From the NCBI GenBank assembly GCA_033980235.1, contig CM067065.1:30531320-30595319 (forward strand): DNA of 64,000 nucleotides, in the 5' to 3' direction. Positions within the stretch are counted from its first letter, which is position 1. The number at the start of each line of letters is the position of its first letter. The position numbers were made by a program, and so were the translations under genes. This DNA is from Diadema setosum. Lineage: Eukaryota; Echinodermata; Echinoidea; Diadematoida; Diadematidae. The notes beneath the pieces are model-generated. The model ran no database searches, was not told the DNA's origin, and saw nothing but the letters and a program-made list of their open reading frames with translations. Positions 48,193-60,665 of the stretch are shown here, in pieces.

Positions 48193-48215
48193 CAGGGAGG
48201 TGACACGCCTCCCTG
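48193..48215. mobile_element. 23-bp palindrome flanked by 7-bp direct repeats, copy 2
   Basis: CAGGGAGG and CCTCCCTG arms surround a TGACACG spacer. The flanks are CTCTTTA on the left and CTCTTTG on the right, a 6-of-7 direct repeat in the same register as copy 1 at 21351. Confidence 0.5.
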
Positions 48216-49921
48216 CTCTTTGCAACTTCAACGGATGTATGAAATTAAGTACCAACAAAAAGTGAAAAAAAAAGGAGAAAACTTCAAAAATATGTGCGTG
48301 ACCTTTGCAGAGAGATATCAAAGAGAAAAGAAAGTGTGGAGGTTACGGCCAGTTGTGCCGCAACAACTGCCCCATGAATGGTTTACCGGATCTACCGGCT
48401 CTGCTTAACAATGGGCCTGGGGTTTTGATTTTAGGGAGAAACATACCGCACAAAATGCTATGGGTGGTGCACAGTCAGTTGTACCTCACAAGTCCATACC
48501 AGTAATGGACATTGGTTCCTTCTTCTCTTTTTTTTTTCTTTTCTTTCTTTTAGATCATATGCCTTTTTCTTCCCCATCAATCATATGAAGAAAATTTTTT
48601 GGCGGTGTATATAAGTCACACACCCGCACTCTCTCTACTACAGATGAATCGTGTCATAAAGGCCACAAACATTGGAATAAGGGAGATATAAGTCAAAATA
48701 TAAATAAATGAATGAATTTTAAAAATCTCAATTTTGTTAGACAAAAAGACTAATGTTTGTTGGAATTAGACCAGGCATGGTATATAGGAGCTGTGCATAA
48801 ACCCTGCCCGACCTCTCCATACCAAGTGAAGGACATCCTGTCATAGGGGGAAAAAACATGCTCAATTTTCACTCTTTGGCCCCCCAAAAAAGAGACAAAA
48901 ATATAATTGCTAACCACAAACCTCAGGAAAACAACAAACAGGTTATACACATCCTGCAGTTTTTGTTGTTGTTGTTGTTGTTTATTTACTTCAAAGATTT
49001 TCCACACAGTAAAAAAAAAAAAAAAAAAACAAATCACTCATCCATCATTACACTAAGTGTCATTCAAATTACAAATGATAGGATGAATGGCTGGCATAGA
49101 TATAGATAAAGCACAACAAAGAATATCCTACTTCTCTTCTAAGCCCCTTTCATTCTTCTATGCAATTCTTTCTTCTCCCGATTTGCTTACACACAACAAA
49201 TCACACACCCATTACCATATGTACATCTCATCTGATGTTGGAATGATACTGTATAGGCCTATGGATATACTTCTTTTTAGTGAAGCAAATCAGATATACT
49301 AATAACCTGAAATAATATGCAGGCTGTATTACAAAACCCCTTTTCCCCCAATCACGCATCATAATTGCAATATTATCTAAATTCCCATAATCTTGTATGC
49401 ACAACTCCTCATTTTTGGAAGATGTAATGAGCAAGTTAATCAGAAAAAAAAAAGATAACTACAAAGCAAAATTATATTTTTACGACCTATTATTACAAAT
49501 GTCATGAAAGTGAACTGATCCAAAACCCCAACATGCATTCTTGTGCTTACTGTCTACTGCGTATATATGAACTTTACATGAAACTACTGGAGCTTGAATA
49601 ATACAAAGCTTTTGCCCTCGAGTACACTCACCGCAATCTTTGAGAAAGCAAGCATATTTCCGATGTTTATGAAATGATGTTTATAACTTCTGCGGTCAAA
49701 AGTGCTGATTTCTGGTTGTAAAGACGGTGATTCAAAATCCGGCACTCGTTTTGCAAAAAGAAAAAAAATAACATAATAATAATAGTAATTTTAATCCCTC
49801 TTCGTCCACTGCTTTTTGCGGGTTCAAAGAAGCACTTTGGGGCAGCTTAACAAATATTTGAATGAAAAACATGTCTGATTATTGGAGCATGTATTTTGGC
49901 CTGCAGAAATATGGCTGCATT

Positions 49922-49955
49922 TGTGTGTGTGTGTGTGTGTGTGTGTTTGTGTGTG
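49922..49955. repeat. (GT)n microsatellite
   Basis: About 17 GT units with one TT interruption. Confidence 0.95.
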
Positions 49956-50981
49956 CATGTTTCGGGTTGTTTTCCATTAACCCAAAGGGTCACTTTTCAT
50001 ATGCAAGGTTTCCGTTCTGATTATGACACGGCTGGCTGGAATTCAAAAAATAGAAGAAGAATGACAATTTCGTCGGTGGGATGACCGCCCCAGGCTATGG
50101 TGGCATCAAACATAAAAAAAAAAAAAAACTTTGTCCAGGTGCACTGGTCAACTTTATATAAAAGCAAGGTTGTTTGAAAATTCTGAACGGTGGAAGGGTC
50201 TTTGAGTGACAGCTCTCTTAAAAATCACAAAAGAGTGATTTCTATTTTTTCCCCCTTTCTCATTCCTCCTTGTAAAGTTTGTGCAATAATAAGTAAGCTC
50301 TTTCACAATGCTTTGTATTTTCATAAATCTTTGAGAAACCACAGGAAGAAAATATAGCAAATGTATGATCACAATTTTATGGCCAAATAAAAAGAAAATA
50401 TAAACAGCCTGGAGAGGGAGGTTGGTTTGGATGAAACCAGAATATGGTAACACCTACCAAATACATGGAATTATATCCTCATAAAAACCTTTCTTACATT
50501 CACAAATGGAATTCTGTGTCCTACTTTGCACCTATAGTGCAGATTGTACTTGTGTTTGTCTGTCTGCTTGTTTGTTTTTTTCTGTCTTCCACACTTCCTA
50601 TTCTCACTTTTTTTTAAACTTTCTAATTGTTCCAAGACTGTGCATATTGAAGAAAAACATAAATTATACAAACACATCACACTAATTCAGTCCACTGTTG
50701 ATTACCCTCACTATGAATATGTTCAACATGTCCCATTTTTACTTACGGACCCTATACTTGAAAACTTTTATAGTTGCTGAATCCCAAATACTTGGAAAAA
50801 AAAAAAAGTCCATTTGATTTTAGATATAACATACCTCCAACACTTTTTTTACAGGCAATTCAAAAAAATATGGGTAATTGCAAAATCTAAACTTGTATCC
50901 TTTCAGAAATATACAATAGCAAGTCTTAGCATCCCCTGAGGTTGTTCAGTACCACCTTCTAGTTGCAAATTTACCTAAGAT

Positions 50982-51002
50982 TTGGTGCGAACGAACTCTT
51001 CA
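50982..51002 (+). mobile_element. Isolated family A terminal sequence
   Basis: TTGGTGCGAACGAACTCTTC followed by A matches the right family A end at about 18 of 21 positions. No other part of the element is present. Confidence 0.4.
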
Positions 51003-51562
51003 GATTAGTGAATCCGCTTACTTTGTTCTCACCCAGGGCTCACCCTCTTCACTGAAAATCTTGTTAAAAATGTAAGCACTCGGTTCTGAGAATGAGGAGG
51101 GCCTTATCCCATCAGCCAATCTGCAGAACAAGTTTTCAGATATTGAATCTTCCAGGCAACCATCATCCAATAATCAGCACTCACCAATCCTAATCATGCC
51201 CCCCAATCAGTTTCTCTGTGTTTCATCGTATGATGCATCACTAGAGTCAAGCGATTCATACAAAACTCGTTCTGTCGGAAAACAGCAACATTAGTTATAC
51301 ACACATTTCTTGCAAAATAGCCTGCGGCATTCTCTCTGACAATTCAATAACACGCTCTTATCTATTAGCGCTTACAGCACATACGGAAAAATCCCAGAGA
51401 AATGTGATCTTGGCGAGAGAATTTCTAAGGCGACAGGCAAGTAGGTCTAATTTTCTACTTTGAATGCTACCATGAAATGTGGGGTAATGCCGTATAATGC
51501 CGACTGGATTGGATTACTTAATCACATCCAGAATAATCCAATATTGACTCCATGCAGATCAA

Positions 51563-51592
51563 GCTCACCTACATAAGCCTGTGAGAGAGAAA
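51563..51592 (-). promoter_or_regulatory. Possible 10-nt microexon with both splice sites
   Basis: The minus strand reads CTTTCTCTCTCACAG|GCTTATGTAG|GTGAGCTT. The acceptor has a good pyrimidine tract and the donor matches GTRAGY. The enclosed 10 nt (51569-51578) would be a microexon, or the second AG|GTGAGC could act as another recursive site. Short signals like these occur by chance, so confidence is low. Confidence 0.25.
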
Positions 51593-52651
51593 GATTAGCT
51601 TTCTACGACTCAAGAGCAGTCAATTTTAAAGATTGGCACTCTGTGCAAAGTGCATACCCTAAGGCTTCTGCACAGATTCAGGGTTTTTTTTCCTCTCCCT
51701 CTTCTAAAGAGTCTATTAAACTTGACAACTTCACAAACTTTCTAAAGCTCAACTACAGTTTGGCAAATGATATTGACTTTGAGGAAAGAGCACCTGTCAG
51801 AGATCTAACGGGAGAATGAACTTTAGGCAAACTGAATATTCACCTTCATGGTAAAAGAGGAATTCTATTAAAGGTACGGTGTACATAAGAAATACAACGA
51901 TCCTTCAAGTTAGAACTGGACGAGATGCAAAAGTAAATTGAAACTGTCACCATTGTGTCGAAATGTGTTTGCTATGTTCAAAATAAGTGGAGTAAGTAAT
52001 GACATTGCCGAGGCACCAGTTTTGATTGTTAAAGATTTTGTCCTTTTGAAACCAAAAACTGGTGTAAATACCGTTGAAAGTCACTGGGGTCAATGCCCTC
52101 AGAGCAAAAAAAAACAATGAATCTCATGTATTGCATATCTATTCCTGAGACCAACTTTTCTTTTATAGTCACACCAAACAACTGATTTCCATGGCATTTT
52201 TTTTTTCTATACAAACCATTGCAAGAATTGGTATGTGCCATTACAACCAATATCACTGTAATAAACACATCTAAAATCTCACAATTCCGTGGGTCTTCCT
52301 GATATTCAAAGAAAACCTTTCTCTCTTCCTGTTTAATTGAACTGAACTGGAATTCAAAAAGATGCGAACTAGGGGGATACAAATCTTGAGATTTGCATCG
52401 CGATCCAAATCTTGATATTTTTGCCTGCGCGTACATAAAATCCCACTAAATGATGCAATCAGCATCAGGATCCATGTCCCAAGAAATTTTCTGATTATTT
52501 CAAAATAATTGCAATAATTTGAGAAACAGCTAGATAATCAGCACCACAGCACCGGCAGGTATGCTGGAGCAAGAAATCTCAATTATTCTTTTTCCTCTTT
52601 TTTTTCTTTAATGCTGTCATTCAAAAGACAGATGATTTAACAGCACACACA

Positions 52652-52664
52652 AGGTCAAGGGTCA
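52652..52664 (+). promoter_or_regulatory. Nuclear-receptor DR1 site
   Basis: AGGTCAAGGGTCA fits RGGTCA-N-RGGTCA exactly. It lies 500 bp from a second DR1 at 53152. Confidence 0.4.
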
Positions 52665-53006
52665 CAATTTCCGTAGAATTTGGACATGAGCAGTTTGGTT
52701 GACAAATTTTCACGATCGGAATAGGCACAAAACATCTTGGTATTTGCATCAGAGATCATTATCCTGCAATTTTACTTCTAAGAACCCAACTTGAGTGAGC
52801 CCCACTTTCTCCTTGAGAATATGTGAGTGCAGTGGTGACAGATATATGCTGGGTGTAAAGTTGAGTTGAAGTTCACTCATCCCCAAAACAACCCCCGAAA
52901 CTGCCCCATATCTAAAAATGACAAATATATCCCAAGCAACCATTTTACCCTGCCTTCCCCCATCAACTCCCCCCCCCCCTTATCCTGCCTCAATCTCACA
53001 AGCATT

Positions 53007-53023
53007 ACACACACACACACACA

Positions 53024-53069
<46 letters not shown>
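53007..53069. repeat. (CA)n microsatellite
   Basis: About 31 CA units with one AT interruption. It reads as Thr-His and Cys-Val frames. Confidence 0.97.
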
Positions 53070-53073
<4 letters not shown>

Positions 53074-53151
53074 CTTTCTATTTTTATATATTTCATCCAG
53101 TTGTCTTGTCTCTGGGAAAAGGAAATGTCTGAACCACCACAGCAGCCAGGG

Positions 53152-53164
53152 TAACCTTTGACCT
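53152..53164 (-). promoter_or_regulatory. DR1-like site with one mismatch
   Basis: The minus strand reads AGGTCAAAGGTTA (one base off DR1). Another AGGTCA half-site follows on the plus strand at 53174-53179, so three half-sites cluster within 28 bp, just before a G16 run. Confidence 0.3.
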
Positions 53165-53756
53165 TCATGAGCCAGGTCAACTGCAAGGGGGGGGGGGGGG
53201 GGTCATTACATGGTGACTGAGGGGGAGGAAGAGAGGGGAAAAGAGGCAAAAGACTGAGAGAAAAAAAGAGAAGAGAGAATCATAAAGAGATGAAGGGTTA
53301 TAAATCTCTCTAATTCTTATCAGCTGTAATTTTTCTTCTCACAAAATGGTGGGCTGTATCACCCATCATCCCTTGTCCCGATGAGGTGACTCCTACTCAC
53401 CTCCATAGTATGGAATGTTCCAAACTTTCCCTGCACGTCTGGCTTGCAACTATTGAAGCTCATTTAATCAATAGGTACGAGGCTCTTACAGCAAAAAGCA
53501 AATGAGAAATCAAATGGTTCATAACTACCATCATTATTCCTGTCTATTTCTTCTTCTTTTTTTTTCTCTCTCTCTTTCCCTCCTCACTTTTGCATTTCTA
53601 TGCTTTGAAAATCATTGTACTGGGATATTCTTTTCCCAGTTTTCAGATATCAACATCAACATCACCTTCACCCCTCAGAAAATCACCATAGTCATTTTGT
53701 TATCATTAGCATTATCATTATGATCCTTATAATCACTACTGTTTGCATCACTGGTA

Positions 53757-53876
53757 TCATCAATATCATCATCAACATCATCATCATCATCATCACCTTT
53801 ACCCATCACCATCACCATCACCGTCACCATCACCATCACCATCACCATCACCATCACCATCTCCATCATCATCATC
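53757..53876. repeat. (ATC)n to (CACCAT)n microsatellite
   Basis: ATC trinucleotides change to about nine CACCAT hexamers at 53806-53862. It opens poly-His, Ser-Pro and Val-Met frames that are not genes. Confidence 0.95.
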
Positions 53877-56248
53877 AATCACAAGGCTTATTGGCTCTGG
53901 TCATATACTAGTTCCAATTGCTCCCCATCCCTCTCATTACCATATCCTCCTCTACCCCTCGACACAAACTCTCACTCTCCCTAATTCAAGAGTCACTACT
54001 CATCCAAAGTATTTCTATCATTTGACCTTGTCATCATCTTCAAATCCTTATCTCCTCCCCTCCCCCCATAAAACATTTTCTCCATCTCCAGTTCATGGTC
54101 TGGTTATATAGTTAGGAAAGAAATTTATCACTTCTCCACTGCACCTAAGGGGTCCTAAACACTGTGATTTATACTTTTATGGGACCACCAGTCTGCACTT
54201 CAGGGACAAAGATAGCAGAAGCAGAAAATAAAAAGAGACAGAGTTCAAGTTTGGTTGCCAAAACCTCTCCAAAAAGTGGATTGGATCCTCAATCTTTAAA
54301 AGTAATACTTTCTCAGCTCCAATATCATTGCTAGGCTGAACAATACAGACCCAGGCATAGACCTTTGTAGCATCACTCTTTACAGTAAGTTATCACCAGT
54401 CTAGTTATATATATCTTACTTGAGTCTGGTATGAGAAGAATAGCCAGTTGTACATGTAAATTCATTCATCCCCGAGAACACCTTCATCTTTTCACAGAGA
54501 AATATATGACTTGTATGACTGAATATATGAAATATATGACTGATATCAAACTGATATACTCTCGATAATCAAGGTTCCATTGATGTGCTCTGATACATGT
54601 TAGTCTATGACCAAACAAAAAGAAATTGTTATCCACTCAAAAGACCACACAATCAGATCGAATATATGCCATAAACATATATGAAGATCTACAGTACCAT
54701 GGTCTATCTCTTACGTAAAGAGTATATACGTAACATATGAAGAGAGTGATAAAAGCAATCTCCTTCGATATAATAATTTGCAAATGTCTGGAGTGGAGGC
54801 TGCCACATTCCAGAATCAAAATCATAACAATATCTAATTGTGGAGCAGGCAGCTCACTCCTGGGCTGGTCTCACCTCCTGGCTTCCCAAATTCAATTTAG
54901 CGCGGCGGAAAAATATCCTCAAATCTCATTACATGGCCCCAGCCAATGTGTTTGCGCCTGTGTTGGTTACCTGTTTCCCCCCTTCCACTTTTCCTCCTAA
55001 GTTTGTTCCCTACCACCTTCATGTTCCCCCCCCCCCCCCGCCACCCACATCTACCCCTCCCCTATTTCTCCACACCCCCCCCAACAAAAAAAGTGTCTTT
55101 CACTTGCCTAGGAAATATGGTGAATTCATCCACCATCTCACTACCCTTTCCACAGCTCCATCGCCCCTCCCCATCCCCCTTCTGCCCCCTCTCAATCTTG
55201 CCCCCAGGGAGTCGTACAGGGGTCAAATACAGCTACTATTGCGCAGAAGGTCAAGATTATTTGCGGTCATTGGAAGCTGGTAAAAATGTTGTGAAAGAGA
55301 ATTTCCCCCATCTATATAATATCTCTTACCGCCTCTCACCCTCCTTTTCTCTCTCTCCTCCGACATATCGCTAAAATTGATGGAGGTGCGAGTACCCATT
55401 CATTGACAAGCCCCTTTTGTTGGAGCTGGTCGCGACAATCCCCAAACTGCCCGCAGTTACATGGACTGGATTTCAAATTAGGCATTTGCAGAACTTAATG
55501 CTCCCATCATTTTGATTTGCCACAACATCCCCTCTCACCCCCTCCCCCCCCCCCTCAGAATTTCTCACTTACCTTTCAAATCAATCCATGTCAATGTTTT
55601 GACATTCTAGCATTCATCAGAAAACATTTCATCACAAACACCTACTGTATGTTGTTGTGAGTTTTTTTTTTTTTTCTGTGACAAAAAATCATTCAAGAAG
55701 GGGACAAATTCCAATCTGAGAATGTGCACACACTTTGGCTCTCAAATCTTACTCACAAGTGATTAGTGCCTTTAAATGTGAATCTGATTTTACAGTCCGC
55801 CTCTCCTATCCAGCCTCTCTTTATTCAGATCTCTCAATCATCCAGACTTGATCTTCCAGTGATTCTGTTTTGTTTTCTTTTGTTTTCTTTTGTTTTGTTT
55901 TTTAATCTAATAATTACAAGGAGAAGGGGGGGGGGAGGTTCAAACTCAGACAAAATTCCTACACAAACTCACATGAATTACATATTATTGCAAACATAAT
56001 TAACATACATTCACATCAAATTTTCATCTCAGTAACATGCATTCAGATATTCACATTCTCCTAATCACTGCAAGAGCATGAACAGAAAACTTTTTCATTA
56101 AATAAGGGCACGGTACAGGCCATTGCTCACTGAGCAAATTATCAGAGAATTCTGAACACAGACCAACTGACGAGGACATGACATGTTCATGCAAAATTGA
56201 TACATGTTCATGTAGCTACCATTTGGTAGGCAGTTGCATGTATTAAAC

Positions 56249-56331
56249 ACAGAGTCTCCTATACCCGGCTAAATCCCTTATCCGGATGAGCGCTGGTCCG
56301 GACATGTCCGGATACGAGAAGTCGGACTGTA
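56249..56331 (-). mobile_element. Pogo/Tigger-like MITE fragment
   Basis: The minus strand starts TACAGTCCGACTTCTCGTAT, resembling CAGT-type ends of pogo/Tigger elements that insert at TA. The other side begins AGAGTCTCCTATACCCGG. A perfect 16-bp palindrome TCCGGACATGTCCGGA sits at 56297-56312. A single copy is seen, so assignment is tentative. Confidence 0.4.
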
Positions 56332-57203
56332 TCCCATTATTTGTCTAAAATGTAGTTCAAGATAGATCATGATATTCTGACCTTTATAACTGAAAAAAAA
56401 AAACAGCGCTCTTTATTGCTTGTCTATTGAACTTTTGCACAAATACACTTCATTTTGAGCAGGAACCATTGGAAACACGCTACACGACTCTTGAACTACG
56501 ACTGCTCATCTTTAAAAAAAAAAAAAAGAGGAGGAAAAATGATAATAAAATTTATCTTCCCCGGGAGCGAGTTCATCAATTTGTATTTTGAATATGTACC
56601 AAGCTTCCAATGGAGAGCATAACAATCTTATCACAGGTACAAATCAGCAATTTCCCCCCACATGTGGAAGCGACATCAATTACATTTCCAAAATGACATT
56701 CACACTCGCCCTGTATACCTGTTGTGAGTGAATCGAGGAGAGCGATGATGAGCGCTTTCAGATTGACAAAAGATCTCGTTTGTAATCATGTTCAGATTCT
56801 TGTGTCATTATGCTGACTCAGTTCAGTTTCTAACTCTGAAGGCAAGCTTCAATCGTGCATGTACATCACACAGTTCTCAAATTCTGTTTGGTCAACTGCA
56901 GTCCAGTGCTATTTAAACACCGAAAAATTTTCTCACTTCTCAATGATTGCTTTTAATATGAATGGTTTTACTGCTGAATCATGATGGGGGCGGGGGGAGA
57001 AGAACTTATCTTGACTTTGTCTTCACTTCCACTATGGAGCAAGCATACCCCCATGGCCAAATGTATGGATGTATAATGTAATGAAGTATATCTAGAGGTA
57101 TATACTGAGCATTGATAAGAAGTTATGACACAACTATTTTGTTGAATGTTACAGTTTTAAGTACCAAAACAATACACACCTCGAAATTTGAACACATCGT
57201 GAT

Positions 57204-57560
57204 CATTATTATTATTATTATTTATTCGACCAGGTAAAGACTATAGGATACATATCATTAACATCACAAACATGAAACAAAAACCAGAATGAACATTACA
57301 AAGGATACACTGTACTGTACACATTACACAATGTGAAAATGAAATGAATGGAGACTACATGAGGGTCAGGGCACACAAAAGTAAATACATTTACTATTGC
57401 CCGTAGGCATGTGAACCCAAAACATGTCTGTATTTCTATTTCAAAAACGTGATTACAAATGAACATTTCTTGCAGTTTGAAAGTGTGGGGGAATAAAATG
57501 CCCCTCTTTGGACAATGACTTGCCCCATAGCTAGAAATCAGACCCTGTACTGTGTATCAA
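57204..57560 (-). mobile_element. Possible 3' end of a non-LTR retroelement
   Basis: The plus strand begins with ATT repeats then TTATTCGACCAGGTAAAGAC. Read on the minus strand this is a unique sequence ending in an (AAT)n tail, the layout of a 5'-truncated LINE or SINE copy. The 5' boundary is arbitrary. No reverse-transcriptase frame is present, and I cannot name the clade. Confidence 0.35.
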
Positions 57561-58050
57561 CAAGATATTACCGATCAATGCCTGAATAGTCTTTGCACAC
57601 CAGACCCAAACTGGCAGAATCAAGTAACATCATATACCAAAAGTCCATAATACTCATCATGAATACGCATGCCCACTTACTATCCACTATCATTCACCGC
57701 TCGGTAGTCATTATTCCCCATTTCGAGCTCCGCATCATTCCGAAATACATCTCTTAGATTAATTCTGACTGGAAAGAACAGACTAGACCAAATACCTCCA
57801 ATAGGCACATCCAATGCATTTTCCATGCATTTTTCCCCCTGCTACCGTCACCTTTGTTTAGTTCGTGCAGTCGAGTGTGATGAAATTATTGATTCCGTTT
57901 AAAGTTATGCCCAGACAACATCCCTGGCAAAGGCAAGCATGGCACCTATGGATCGAGAGCATGTGTCTTTCTTTCTTGTATCCCTTGTTTTGAAGGGAGC
58001 CCAAGAGATTTGGGAACAAAGAGAGGGAGAGAAAAATACACAAACAAGGA

Positions 58051-58310
58051 GGTAGAAACATATGGAGGTAGAAACATATAATATATATGACAAGGAGAAA
58101 GAAACATATGAAGGTAGAAACATAATTATGACATCGGGCCTATATGACAAAAAGGTAGAAACATATGGAGGTAGAAACATATGATATATATGACAAGGAG
58201 GAAGAAACATATGAAGGTAGAAACATAATTATGACATATATGACAAAAAGGTAGAAACATATGATATATATGACAAGGAGGTAGAAACATATGATATATT
58301 GATATATATG
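58051..58310. repeat. Higher-order tandem repeat, about 100-bp unit
   Basis: The motif GGTAGAAACATATG alternates with TATATGACAAGGAG and TAATTATGACAT. Large units start at 58051, 58154 and 58250 (spacing 103 and 96 bp), the third being partial. The 7-bp difference is in a CGGGCC-containing segment of the first unit. Frames on the minus strand read ICFYL-type repeats and are not genes. Confidence 0.92.
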
Positions 58311-60249
58311 CACAGGCATGGGCAACATACAAATGATGTAGTGTGAGATTTAAGATGAATTAACTTGAATGTTGTGATAGAGGTATATTTTGAAGTGCAT
58401 AATATCTACTTGCAGATCATGTCAGATTAATGCTTTTCCCACAGCTACAACAAACCCTTGTAAATATACCTGCCTGGCAATTTCCTACTTCTGCCTTTGA
58501 AATCATAATAAATAGATGAAATGAACAAGTGATCAATTCCTTTGTCAAGAAAAAAACAAAGACAAAATGCACATTCACACTACTTTTCTTCACTGAAAGG
58601 ATATCCATCAAATTCAACATTCTTCTTCCTTTCCAACCATGAGGGGAAAAAATACATAGGCCGTATATTATACATTTAATGATGATAATAACATATTTTT
58701 TTTTCAGGCAGATACACAAAACATAGAAATGGAAATGGAAAATGGAAAAAAGCAAGGAATATGAATCATCACAAGCATATATTCCTACGATATGCATAAA
58801 ATATCATCCTTCAATTATGTAACAGAACGGTCTTCAAAATCACCAGAAAAATGATAGAAGCAACTGCTGCAATCACGCTGTACATGCTTTACAACCGACT
58901 CTGATTGAAGTAAAGCTTTACGGAAAAAAGCGCAGTTACCCTTTAAAGTGCTGTACATTGAAGCATTATCTATGAATGACCACGATTTCATAAAAGAATT
59001 TCTACAGAGACAAGATAAATGGGGAATTGAAAAAAAAAAAAGAGAGATGGGGAAGCCGCTTTTTTTTTTTCTACCAGGGAAGGGGAAAAAAATGAGCTCA
59101 ACAAAAATTGTGCCTCCGGACAAGAAAGAAGGGGAGAAGGGTGATTCAGCACGGAAATATTGCAAATTAAAAGGGAAAAATACGAATGTAAGCAGTAGCG
59201 GGGGGAAAAAAAAGTTTAATAATAGCAGATGTCATTGGACTGTGGTATCATGGGGCAGAGGAAGAAGTAATATTTTGATCTGCGGGGAGCGGTAAACTAG
59301 CAGCAGTGCACAGCCTCGTGCGTTCATCTACCTACGGTGGGAAAAAAAAAATCCACGCAAAATCAGCACATCACAAAAAAGATAATACAGGGTGATATGA
59401 GGTGTACGCGAGGAGAATGGTTGGCCTCATTTTTCTGTCTTCTTTTCTTTCTTCCTGCGAGTCAATCGCTGATTTCATCTTCCGTTACACCGAGTCCTCA
59501 CGCAGAGCAGCCGAGATGACGAAAATGGGGCACAAAGTATAGAATCCGCGGAACAAAACATCATATAGGCCACATGGAAAGCGGGATTACCAAAGCTCAT
59601 TGAAAAAAAAAAAAGATGTTAAAAAGAGAATTGGAAACCCATCATCAAATATTCTGGAGATGTCCGTTATTCATTTCATTTTTTTATTCTTCCTACACAA
59701 GCTTGTGTACTACCTGTTCATTTACAGTTTATGAGTACTCATGAGATAAGAAATCACATCCTTTCATACACTTTATACATTATACAAGAGTGAAAATTTT
59801 AACCAAACAATCTATGCCTTAAATTATACAAGCATTTCCAACTACCCAGGTGTTGAGTTTTTAGCACCCATGAGCAAAATGTAAAATTCACAGTATCCTA
59901 CCCACATGAGAAGGCAGAATAAAACAACAAAATATTTACTGAAGGAAGTACATCTCTTGTTACATCTCAAATTTTATAATCATACAAAAATTTCACTGAT
60001 TGTCCTCTTGATTCCATTAGCTAAGAAGAAATGACCATCAAATTCATTTTGTCTCCCAGATATCACAAAATAAGCATCAATTTTTGCCCAGGACAAGAAT
60101 CATGTGAGCTCACCCCATGTACGCATCTATGCAAATTAGCTGCCAAGATGACCGCTGAATGCGACCCTTGTTTGTACCCCTCCCCCCCCCCTCGCTCTCA
60201 GCGACTGATCATCCCCAAAATGAATTTGACAACTTGAATCAGAATGCCC

Positions 60250-60445
60250 TCAAACTGGCGCTGACCACTTCGCGATGTAAACGAACGAGCGTAGATTTGG
60301 CCATGTTGCTGGACTGATGGGGGGGCGCACCGCATTTAGAAGCTTTGCCGCCAGCACGCGTAATGTCAACCGTCCGTGCCTCTTGCCACGACTTTGCCAC
60401 GGATGGATTTCCGCAACTGCTGCCTTGGTTTTCGTAACGATATAC
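60250..60445. promoter_or_regulatory. CpG-rich single-copy island
   Basis: About 19 CpGs lie in 195 bp (for example GGCGCACCGC, CACGCGTAATG), with AT-rich flanks. Frames are open on both strands through it but are unrecognised. It is a regulatory candidate by composition only, about 230 bp from the splice-like site at 60666. Confidence 0.3.
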
Positions 60446-60665
60446 ACTGGTATGCTCTGGCATGCGCACTTCTAAGTAAGCCAGTACGGGATGTAGTTCA
60501 AATGCAAATGAATACCATTTCAGATTTGAAACTTAAACACATATACATTGCTTATCTTGCACACTGTATTATGTGCTTTGAAATAAAACATAATTATGTT
60601 TCTATATGCCTATATGTTTACATCAAATCATTTGGTGGATATGTGTTACTATACATCTATGTAGG

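Larger units (their letters stand above)
48216..57203. other. Non-coding stretch: homopolymers, CA and ATC repeats, unique DNA
   Basis: There is no supported exon. It contains GTT repeats at 48963-48982, (GT)n at 49922-49955, (CA)n at 53007-53069, G16 at 53187-53202, an ATC/CACCAT array at 53757-53876, C14 at 55026-55039 and C11 at 55544-55554. Unique higher-complexity DNA lies at 51000-51620 and 56560-56900. Pro-rich frames at 54840-55283 come from C-rich DNA. Confidence 0.5.

Noticed and set aside
53743..54111. Ser-Pro repeat frame
   Set aside because: It is a translation of CACCAT repeats.
55567..55574. Minus-strand AGGTAAGT
   Set aside because: The upstream sequence lacks a pyrimidine tract and there is no acceptor nearby; treated as a chance octamer.
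58051..58310. Regular repeats considered as a CRISPR array
   Set aside because: The repeats have no unique spacers, and the window is plainly eukaryotic.
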